In this document: piece by piece, positions 55,354-64,000 of the stretch
Position numbering within the stretch: the first letter of the stretch is position 1
Layout: each line of letters starts with the position of its first letter
Source: Gigaspora rosea
Taxonomy: Eukaryota > Glomeromycota > Glomeromycetes > Diversisporales > Gigasporaceae
NCBI GenBank assembly: GCA_003550325.1
Contig: QKWP01000009.1
Coordinates: forward strand, 195,175-259,174
Length of the DNA stretch: 64,000 nucleotides
Reading direction: 5' to 3'
Translations under genes and position numbers: made by a program
Notes under the pieces: generated by a model
Told to the model about the DNA's origin: nothing
The model's input: the letters and a program-made list of their open reading frames with translations, nothing else
Database searches by the model: none

Positions 55354-56579
55354 TATTTATAATTCTTGGTAGCTTACAGATCAAATGGGCTTAAGAGATT
55401 TTGAACTTTTTTTTTTTTTTTACAAGGTGATTTGGGTTGAAATTTTCATGATGCGGTCAAAACACTATGTAATTGTTAAAGATCTGCTTATCGTTTCAAA
55501 TAATTATGATTATAATCGATTTATAGATTTATAACAATTTAATATAAAAAATGATATATATCGATTATAGATATATATCGATTTTTATCCAATTAATCGA
55601 TATCTAACGATATTATGATATATATCGATTATAGATACAAGTCACTCCCGTTATAGTGAAGACCTTGGGCTATGAAACTTTCTTTACTATATCGAGAGAT
55701 TCACTATATTGAGAATCTCTCGATATAGTGAAGATAATAATTAAATATGAGAATCTACACTATATCGAGGGGGCTTCTAAAGCGGCGCAGAATCACATGA
55801 CATTTGACCAATCAAATTATGGAAATTTGGCAAAGCAGAAAGCAAAAAACCTGAAAAACCCGTCTTGGTGGATTAATTAAAAATGCCGGGAAGGCAATTT
55901 TGCTTATATATAATTACTTAAAACCCATCTAACTTTATCTATGATGACCCTAACCCTAATGTTAATTCGCTATTATATAAGAATCTGCTCCGCTTTAGAC
56001 GTTCCTATATTGAATAAAAAGTACCCAAAAAATCCATTACGCATAAAAACTAGTTTTTTGACCGTTTATATCCAATCTATTATAATTATTCTAATATCGG
56101 TCATGTCATGGCACCAAAAAAACCATTGCATCCTTCCTGAAACACCAATTAGTTGTGTCACAATTATATTATGAAACGTTAGCAGTGATAATCTTATTTT
56201 TTTGAAGTAAAGCATCCGGCAATTAAATTTCACATATTTATTTGTAAAAAATCAACTATCAAAAAAAATTTGAATATGAAATAGATTCATTTGAAAAAAA
56301 TCAAAAAAAAGTTCCCTTCAAATTTTCTAAAGTTGGATAACCCAATTCCAAGTTAATCAGCTTCGTACAACCTGCTTTTTGCTTTTGCATTTGCTCTTGC
56401 AATCTTCTAATTTCATGCTAAATCAAATGTAAAATTTTTTTTAAAAAAAAAAAAGAAATTAGAAAAAATTTTTTAAAAAAAAATTAAAATCTAAAAAAAA
56501 AACATTCGATCTAATTCGTGCTGCAGATAAATGTATCTAAGGTGGCTTGACACTTGGAAGCGGTATTTTTCAGATATAT

Positions 56580-58567
56580 TTTTTTTTTAATTTCCCTAAA
56601 TTCCGAATAAAAGAATCATCGACTTTAAAACTGCCATCCGGCTATTGCTCAAAAAAAGTTAGGATCCCACAGATAAATCTTAAGGCCTCCGCAAAAGATA
56701 TTGGTTTACATGAGCCTTCTTCTTCTGGCTCAATACAATCACGATTTTTGATGGCTTCGATTATCTCTTCATCAGTTGGCATCTCAGTGGTGATAAGGTT
56801 ATTGTCAGAAATCACGTATTCTTGTGCATCCATAGGTTGGTCAAGAGGCAATCGCATAATCAAATTCTGAATCTCATTAGTAATATCAGATTTATCGGTT
56901 TGACAAGCGGAAATAATTCATCAAGAAAACCCTCTAGCAAAATGCCAGTTTTTCTCCAACAGTTACGGATTGTCCCTAGAGTTAGAAAATTAGCCTAGTT
57001 AATTAAAAAATTAATTTAATTGATCACAACTAGATTTAGTTGATTAAATGGGCCGCCGTCAAAACTATGTGCTGTGAAAAGTTAAGGCATTAATTTTTTT
57101 TAGGATGTTAATCTGCCTGATTTCTATTGACGGCAGCCCAAATAATCGACTAAACATAGCTAATAGACCTGAAATAACACTCATAGGCGTTATTTTGAAA
57201 TTCAAATCCCTAAAATAGCATATGTAATTTTAAATTAACGCCCATACGCGCCCGAATTAATGCGCACTCATTAAACAGCATGACAATACACCTGCATCAT
57301 TTCTGAATATTTTGAAATAACATACATGGACGTATGTACATACTCATGCAGGTGGCCGTTATTTTGGACCAATACGGTAGTCAATTAAATCAATTCTGCT
57401 TCTTACTTGAAGTTACTTTTTTCCATGCAAAAGCAGTAAAATCGATTGCATCTTTGATTGTTAACTCTTCAGAAGGGTTACCGGATTCCAAATAAAAATC
57501 AAAAGAGTCTATACGATCCTCACAAAAAATTTTTTTATAATGCGCCTATATAGAATAAATAATTTAATAATTCTTTGTAAATAATTATAAAAAAAAAAAA
57601 AAAATTAAAATAGCTAACCTTAAAACTCCAAATTATTCCAGCATCACACGGTTGAAGGTGTGCTGTTGTGCGCAAAGGAAAAAAATGTAGTTTAACATTT
57701 GTTGGAGTAAAGCCTTCTTCGAGTGTATGAGTTGAAGCACCATCTACTATAAGAAGGATTGAACGACGAGCAAGCCGCATTTGGCTATCTAGATGCTTAA
57801 TGTAATTGTTAAAAATAGATATTTGCATCCAAGAGGAACAATTCTAGTAATAATACACGGGTAAGGTGGATTTATCAATGTTTTTAAGAGCTCGAGGGGT
57901 TTTATATTTATGTATAAACAGAGGAGGAAGTTTGTGATCACCAGTTGCATTACATGTAAGTAAGACAGTAACACGATCTTTAGCTTTTTTTTCTATAACC
58001 GGACCATCTGCTAATGTTTTATCTAGTTCCATACGCCAGTATAATGCAGTTTCATCCGCATTATAAACATCCTCGGGCTTGTATTGTTTAATTATTTCCT
58101 GCAACTCACTGCGAAACACCTAGACGCTTGTATTCTTTTATATGATGCCGTTTTTTGAATCTTGAAAGCCATCCATCAGAAGCATTAAAACCTATCACTT
58201 CAAGCGCTTCTGCGAGTTGTGTTGCTTTACGTTGAATTATTGCACCCGTAACTGTTTGTAGAGCAGTATTTGCTCTTGATATCCAAAATGCAAGTGCTTC
58301 TTCTAGCAGGGGAAATTTTCTAGATCTTTGTCGTTTTAAATGAGCATTAGTTGAATTTAAATCAAGCGCTAACCACTTCTCTTTTTCACGAACAATGCCG
58401 GAAATTGTTGCTTCAGCAACGCCAAACTGTTCGGCTAGTTTAATTTGACTAACACCTTTTAGCTTTAGGTGGCATATTACAGTTTTTTGAGCACCTGTTA
58501 AACTTTTTCTTTTCGTGTCAGTTTTTTTTTGCTTCTTTTTTGTCGGCCCTTCAGAAGATCCTTCCAT
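56580..58567 (-). pseudogene. Tigger/pogo-like (CENP-B/jerky type) transposase, disrupted
   Basis: Begins MEGSSEGPTKKKQKKTDTKR at 58567. A helix-turn-helix follows (QIKLAEQFGVAEATISGIV), then the CENP-B-type DNA-binding part (GWLSRFKKRHHIKEYKR). A frameshift near 58110 precedes the DDE core: VYNADETALYWRME (first Asp), VTVLLTCNATGDHKLPPL, an in-frame TAG at 57844 where the family usually has Trp, ILLIVDGASTHTLEEG (second Asp) and HLQPCDAGIIWSFK (third acidic position). An intron 57546-57618 joins SFK to AHYKKIFCEDRIDSFDF. A later intron holds a MITE-like insertion (57160-57370). The C-terminal part (RNCWRKTGILLEGFLDE, then RLPLDQPMDAQEYV) reaches about 56580. One frameshift and one stop are the main lesions, so inactivation looks moderate in age. 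Confidence 0.88.
57160..57370. mobile_element. MITE-like segment inside a transposase intron
   Basis: GCGTTATTTTGAAATTC at the left and GGCCGTTATTTTGGACC at the right resemble ends of the family at 6242; ATTAACGCCCATACGC lies inside. Borders uncertain. Confidence 0.4.
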
Positions 58568-59380
58568 TGTTGCCGTTGCAAGTGAATAAGAAAAAAATTG
58601 ATAGAAAAAAATTGATAAAAAAAAAAAGGTGGCATGTTTCTAAAATAAGGGATAACATGACCGAAATAAAATTCAACAAGTTGTTGAGGATGTGAAGACT
58701 GAATTTCGTTGTGTAAAAAATTAAAGGCCGGTATTTTAACTGTAGTCATTTTAAATAAAAAAAAACGAATCTATGCAAATCAAAAAAAAAAGATGAAATC
58801 TTTTTTCTTCAAAAAGAAAAAAATGAAGAGCTTTTTATTTTTTATTAATTTTTTTTTTTTTAAAAGCCTCTACAAATTTTAATGATTTCATTTATTTTTC
58901 TTGTTCTATTATCATTGTTCAAGAATAAAAGAATGAACTGCCGTAATTTAAAAAGAAAAAATTTATTTAAGTTCATAAAATTAAATGACTTTTTATCGTT
59001 ATTCATTTTCAGAAGTCAAGATCTAGAGTGAAAAGACATTTAGTTGAAATAAATTAAGCATAGCGACTCACTATGCATAATTTATTTCAATTAAATGTCT
59101 TTTCAAATCAACGGATCAGTTGTCATACATGATGTATGACAACTAATCCGTTGATTTGATTGGTCAATAAATATCACATGACAAAATGTTCACTATAACG
59201 CGAGACATTTTGTTATATCCGTTTACAAAAATCTTCACTATAGCTTATATCGAGAGTTTACTATTTAACTTCGTTATAAAGGGCGAAGATTTATTAATAA
59301 TGAATCTGTTCCAAAAAAATTCTTCACTATAAGTTACTCTTCACTATATCGGGAGTTCACTATAATGGGAGTAACTTGTA

Positions 59381-59725
59381 TATGGGGTGTTCCCTTTTAA
59401 AAGGGCCCATTTTTACATATATTTTATTTTGAGATAATTGAGTTTAACCATTTGTTTTGATTTTCGGACTGATTTGGGATTAATCAAATTTCACAATTTT
59501 TATTGGTTAAATGTAACAGGTGACTATCGGGTAATCTCGTGATGTGCTTGGTCTTGGACAACTTCGTGTAATATTTCTTTTACATTATCTCTATTTTTTA
59601 TTATGCAAATCGACTTTTATTTATAATTTAAAAATATCAATCATGTCAAAATTTATATGAATCTAATGAAAATTCAATTTTCAAAAAAATGTAAAAATGG
59701 GCCCTTTTAAAAGGGAACACCCTAT
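59381..59725. mobile_element. Tc1/mariner-like MITE (GGTGTTCCCTTTTAAAAGGG ends)
   Basis: 36-bp inverted repeats starting TATGGGGTGTTCCC and, inverted, TATAGGGTGTTCCC. TA flanks: the left TA (59379-59380) is also the right duplication of the Tigger element. Interior contains TTTTATTGGTTAAATG. An older relative lies at 14205-14496. Confidence 0.88.
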
Positions 59726-59780
59726 ATATCGATTTTTATCCAATTAATCGATATATAACGATATTTTAATCGATATATAA

Positions 59781-60720
59781 GGGAAACGCCATTTATCATC
59801 TGATTTTTTGCTACTAAGAGGCTACCCCCTCCCCCCCACCTGATCGTCAAATACTGCGATTTGATTGGCTAAAATTATTAAAATTTAAAAAATTTTTAAA
59901 CTTTAATATCAAATAAATCTTGAACCAGTGATCCATTTTGGATGATTTTACTACCAAAATGTTCGCCTCAATGAGATGATTCCAACGAGCCTAAAATAAT
60001 CAAAATCCAATCACAGGATCCCAAGATCGTTATAGGTTTGTATTGCTTTAATTATATTATTTTTGTATATATTAAAAATTATTATTAAAGATTTTAAAAA
60101 ATTTAATATTAAATAACTCTTGAACCAGTGACCCGTTTTGGATGATTTTACTACCAAAATGCTCGTCTCAATGAGACGATTCTAATGAACCTAAAATCAT
60201 TAAGTTCTGATCACGGGATCCAGAGATCATTATAGATTTGTATTGATTATATTAAAATAACACAAATCTATAATGATCTCTGGATCCTGTGATCAGAATT
60301 TAACGATTTTAGGCTCATTAGAATCGTCTCATTGAGACGAGCATTTTGGTAGTAAAATCATCCAAAACGGATCACTAGTTCAAGAGTTATTTAATATTAA
60401 AGTTTATAAGATCTTTAATAATAATTTTTAATATATACAAAAATAATATAATTAAAGCAATACAAACCTATACCGATCTTGGGATCCTGTGATTGGATTT
60501 TGATGATTTTAGGCTCGTTGGAATCGTCTCATTGAGGCGAACATTTTGGTAGTAAAATCATCCAAAATAGATCACTGGTTCAAGAGTTATTTAATATTAA
60601 AGTTTAAAAATTTTTAAAATTTTTAATAATTTTAGCTAATCAAAAGTTATCTGCTATTAGGACCTGATAATTTTCTAACCCCCCTCTACCCTAAAAATCA
60701 GGTAATAAATGGTGCACCCC
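59781..60720. mobile_element. PIF/Harbinger-type element carrying a giant palindrome, 940 bp
   Basis: Ends GGGAAACGCCATTTATCATC and, inverted, GGGGTGCACCATTTATTACC; 3-bp duplication TAA at 59778-59780 and 60721-60723. Inside, 59880-60240 and 60243-60610 are inverted copies. Each arm holds two direct copies (about 185-190 bp) of a unit with CAAAATGYTCGYCTCAATGA and TGATCACRGGATCC-like sequence. No ORF. Right by the left end, TTTGATTGGCTAAAATT is present. Confidence 0.88.
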
Positions 60721-60764
60721 TAATGATATTTTATAATTGATATATCGATCAATATCTATGTATA

Positions 60765-61739
60765 AAATTTTCTGATGTATGCAAACTTACTTGAAGATTA
60801 ACTTTAAACTAAAGAAGATTAAAAGTTATTACTTATATAATTTGATAAAGAAATAACTTGTGCATATTTTTTTTAATTTGTAAAAGGTAATAATTTTACA
60901 AAATTAAAGTTGTTATATAAGAAACTGTTTGTGAAGCTGAATTTTTCATATAAAAAAAAAAATCAAATAATCGATGTTCAATTTATTATATGAATGTCAA
61001 TTCAAACCTCTGTATAAGAAAATGTCCCATGACTGATAACCTTGGGGCTTTGCTACTATAATTTAAATCTCAAGACAATATGAATTTAAAGTATTGGGAA
61101 TCTATTACTAATAAATAATTGTCTGAAGTATAGCAAGAGCTCATATTTTTAAGCAACTTGAATATACATATATGCAATGTCCATATACAACTACTAATAA
61201 AAACTGAGAATTTAAGATCCCAGATGTACAAGTATAACTAAAATGCATATACAATAATTATTTAATATTGTTATATAATTCTGCTTTAGATCTATATTAG
61301 ATTTTGATTTTCTAGTTTATATTCATTTTTATGAAAATGAATTTAGTTTTTACCATTTGAATACCAAAGGCCTCTAATTATTGTTCTTTAATAGAGCATT
61401 GCCTCAAGCCAAACCCAAATTAAATTTCTTTGTTTTGTCGATCAATGCCCTGAGTAATATGGCTTGGACACTGCTTGGACCCTTTTTTTGTTAAAGCTAA
61501 GTTATATTATCTCTTTACAATGGTAATCATTGGTATTAAGAGGTCATCAGATATGAAAACATTATAACAATTAGAATTATATAAAGAAATAGATTAATTT
61601 TTTATCAGATTTAACAGGTTATTAGTTCTGACAAGATCAGATACCACATGCATATAGGTTTTGAAAAGCTCAACAGTAATAGATTTTTAATATACTAAAA
61701 TATAAAAGTTGTAGTAAAAAACTTTACTAATATTTATTT
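60765..61739. other. AT-rich spacer
   Basis: No gene or repeat recognised. GTTTTGTCGATCAATGCC near 61433 is in a slightly less AT-rich part but has no long frame. Confidence 0.45.
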
Positions 61740-62264
61740 AACAGTAGAACTAAATCATACCACTGGTGTTCAACACCAGTATGTGGTGTAATGTGAAGAT
61801 CAATATCAAAAAAATTAACAAAAAAAAATAACAAAAGTTAAAGTTGATAAATATTGAGTTAGAGTTAATAGTTAGGAGTGAGGCATAGTATATAGTAAAA
61901 TTTCACAGAGAGGTGTTTTTTTTTAAAAAAAAAGGTGATTTCATAGATAAAATTTTGAGTTAGAAGGTATTTTTTTAAAAAAAATAACAAAACAACAAAA
62001 ATTTTATGTTACACCTGATCTTTAGGTGCATGCCATTTATCACGTGATATTTTTTACTTAGTAGCTACTCCTATCCATGTATGGTATGATCACTTTATCT
62101 AATTTTGATTAATTAATATAATATATAGACGTGATCACCATGTATCTATGGTAAAAATCACATAATAAATGGCATGCCCCTTATGTTATACTGCATTTAA
62201 AAAATTTGATTGGTGAAAATCATTGTGGTGTTGAACACCAGTGGTGTGATTTAGTAAAACTGTT
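61740..62264. mobile_element. MITE with ACCACTGGTGTTCAACACCA subterminal palindrome
   Basis: Ends AACAGTAGAACTAAATCATA and, inverted, AACAGTTTTACTAAATCACA, then CCACTGGTGTTCAACACCA on both sides. Core with GTTAGAGTTAATAGTTAGG, ATAGTATATAGTAAAATTTC and TTACACCTGATC, then (after the nested MITE 62025-62180) TTTGATTGGTG. Target duplication not resolved. Confidence 0.8.
62025..62180. mobile_element. PIF/Harbinger-type MITE, 156 bp, nested
   Basis: Ends GGTGCATGCCATTTATCACG and, inverted, GGGGCATGCCATTTATTATG, with TTA at 62022-62024 and 62181-62183. Interior GTATGGTATGATCAC and GATCACCATGTATC. Very similar to 35573-35737. Confidence 0.9.
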
Positions 62265-62442
62265 ATTTAAAATAAAAATTAAAAATTATATTTAATTTTT
62301 GTCATTCAAAAATATTTTAAAATAGCAAAATTATTTTAGATATATTTAATATGCTAAAATAATTTTTGCTGCCTAAATTATTTTCGACATTTTAAATTAT
62401 TTAGAGGGCTTCCAGAAATCAGCTGATTTCAGAGAGTGAGAT

Positions 62443-62755
62443 ATTGCTATCAAAATTCACCCTCACGTGATTAGTACCAAAATTCTTTCAAGTTCATTTA
62501 TGTTAGGTTAGGGTTAGGGTGAGTGCTCAGTTAGGGTTTGGGTTTGGGTTGTTATATAGTAAAATCACTCAAGGAAAACTTTTTTTTAGTTAAATAAAGT
62601 GGTTTCTTATGCAACTTTTGAGAAATAAGCTTTTTTTGATAAAAGAGGTGTTTTGCGATATTTGTTTTGAATTTTTCTGATCGTGTTATATTACACCAAA
62701 TTATGATCTTTTATTGGCCAATAATCACATGGGGGTGAATTTTTGATGGTAATAC
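62443..62755. mobile_element. MITE with CAAAATTCACCCYCACGTGA ends
   Basis: Left ATTGCTATCAAAATTCACCC and right, inverted, ATTACCATCAAAAATTCACC, continuing to ACGTGATTA/ATGTGATTA. Core: GGTTAGGGTTAGGGTGAGTG, GGGTTTGGGTTTGGG, ATATAGTAAAATCACTC and TTTTATTGGCC. Confidence 0.82.
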
Positions 62756-62839
62756 TGGAGTAGATAGGGGTGAGTGGGTCAGCTAAAATATCAGATATAA
62801 TTCCGGCCAAAATTTTATAATTCTGACCAAAGTTACAAA

Positions 62840-64000
62840 ATTATTTTTGACCAAAATTATAGATTATTAACAATATTTAATAATTAATAACTTTTAATTT
62901 ACTGGATCAAATTTAATGATTTTAACTACCAAAATGATCCTCTCAATGAGAGGATTCTAGCAAGCCAAAATCATTAAAATCTAATTACTGGATCCTAAGA
63001 ACAGAATAGATATATATTACTATAAAAGTTTTATAATATATTGAAAAATTATAAACCATTTATAGTAACACAAATTTATTCTGATCTCTGGATCCTGTGA
63101 TTGGATTTTTACAAATTTGAGCTTGCTAGAATCCTCTTATTAAGCTGATCATCATTTTGGTAGTTAAATCATCAAAATTGGTCCAGTAAATCAAAAGTTA
63201 TTAACAATTAAAAATTAAATTTCAATTGTTAATAATATTTGATCTACTGGGCCAATTAGTGGCCAATTTCAATGATTCAACTTAGAGGTTAGAACCGGTT
63301 TTAATAATTCGGGTTTATCACGTGAATTTTGTGATATTTTAGAATTTATTAAAATTTAATTGGATTAAATTCTTAAATATCACAAAATTCACGTGATAAC
63401 CCCAAATTATTAAAACCAGTTCCAATCTCTAATTCAACTACCAAAATGATTAGCTCAATGAGAGGAATCTAGCAAGCCTAAAATCNCTCTCATTGAGCTG
63501 ATCATTTTGGTAGTTAAATCATCAAAATTGGTCCAGTAAATCAAAAGTTATTAACAATTAAAAATTAAATTTCAATTGTTAATAATATTTGATCTACTGG
63601 GCCAATTAGTGGCCAATTTCAATGATTCAACTTAGAGGTTAGAACCGGTTTTAATAATTCGGGTTTATCACGTGAATTTTGTGATATTTTAGAATTTATT
63701 AAAATTTAATTGGATTAAATTCTTAAATATCACAAAATTCACGTGATAACCCCAAATTATTAAAACCAGTTCCAATCTCTAATTCAACTACCAAAATGAT
63801 TAGCTCAATGAGAGGAATCTAGCAAGCCTAAAATCATAAAAATCTAATTACAGGATCCAGAGATCGAAATAAATTTGTGTTACTATAAATGGTTTATAAT
63901 TTTTTAATAAATTATAAAACTTCTATAGTAACACAAATCTATTTCAATCTTAGAAGCCAGTAATCTGATCATTTTGGTAGTTAAATCATCGAAATTGGCC
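62840..64000. repeat. Palindromic repeat array, related to the one at 59880-60610
   Basis: Units with CTACCAAAATGATCCTCTCA, AGAGGATTCTAGCAAGCC, AATCTAATTACTGGATCC and TGGTCCAGTAAATCAAAAG alternate in both orientations, giving several nested palindromes (for example centred near 63030 and 63350, the latter with TTTATCACGTGAATTTTGTG arms). No ORF. Runs off the window end. Confidence 0.85.
63151..63485. repeat. 335-bp block repeated exactly at 63501-63835
   Basis: The two blocks are identical base for base and separated by a single N (63486) plus 14 bases. This suggests overlapping contig ends that were joined instead of merged. Confidence 0.85.

Larger units (their letters stand above)
52385..55637. 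mobile_element. Foldback element with TATATCGAT arms (contains assembly gap and insertions)
   Basis: The left arm (52385-52600) and right arm (55495-55637, continuing at 59728-59780 and 60721-60760 after later insertions) are built of ATATATCGATTA/TAATCGATAT words. The interior shows GCTCATATTTCGCTTATA-type words that are the inverse of those at 28080-28480, so both elements are one family. Later insertions: SINE-2, MITE 55100-55353, Tigger 55638-59378, MITE 59381-59725 and the Harbinger-type element 59781-60720. Confidence 0.7.
55638..59378 (-). mobile_element. Tigger/pogo-like DNA transposon, 3.7 kb
   Basis: Ends CAAGTCACTCCCGTTATAGT and, inverted, CAAGTTACTCCCATTATAGT; TA duplication at 55636-55637 and 59379-59380. 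Subterminal blocks repeat TCTCGATATAGTGAA in both orientations. It contains a disrupted DDE transposase on the minus strand (56580-58567) and, at 55780-55960, the AATCACATGA/CCAATCAAATT and CCCTAACCCTAATG module found in many MITEs here. Confidence 0.92.

Overview
The window looks like a chromosome piece from an arbuscular mycorrhizal (Glomeromycotina, Rhizophagus-like) fungus. It is very AT-rich. Its few host genes have short GT-AG introns, and most of it consists of nested transposons. LINE and Plavaka-type protein fragments resemble repeat proteins I recall from that group; no database search was possible. There are three long assembly gaps (27383-27997, 41680-42626, 54716-55052) and a single N at 63486.

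Host genes. I can build three intact multi-exon models. (1) 9069-9809, minus, three exons: a 195-residue secreted, Thr/Ser-rich, probably GPI-anchored protein. (2) 17170-18328, minus, three exons: a 333-residue protein with two membrane segments and a glycosylatable domain. (3) 21799-24812, plus, ten exons: a 762-residue WD40 protein, perhaps CRT10-like, with a Ser/Pro/Tyr tract resembling the heptads of the RNA polymerase II C-terminal domain. Decayed host-like sequences lie at 5324-5801, 5980-6240, 19039-19370 (Sel1-like) and 37430-39174 plus 50319-50768.

Layout. 1-9 kb: remnants and non-autonomous DNA elements (MITEs), including hAT-type elements with 8-bp target duplications. 9-25 kb: the three genes, separated by MITEs, with a three-level nest at 10936-12497. 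25-34 kb: a broken Plavaka-like transposon split by a truncated LINE (itself split by a foldback element) and by a second terminal-inverted-repeat element that carries a mariner-like element and a long tRNA-headed SINE. 34-37 kb: further inverted-repeat elements and a T/G-rich minisatellite. 39-50.3 kb: an almost full-length but decayed LINE on the minus strand with ORF1, endonuclease, reverse transcriptase, RNase H and zinc-finger regions, a poly(A) tail and a 15-bp target duplication. It lies in a decayed gene and is split by a 3.5-kb foldback element. 52.4-60.8 kb: another foldback element containing a second SINE, a Tigger/pogo-like transposon (55638-59378) and several MITEs. 61-64 kb: more MITEs and a palindromic repeat array.

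Most of the window is a record of sequential insertion. Target duplications and interrupted reading frames give the order of many events. The most notable points are the CTD-like tract in the WD40 protein, a core module (telomere-like motif plus CCAAT box) shared by MITEs with different ends, the long tRNA-headed SINEs, and large palindromes that coincide with assembly gaps.
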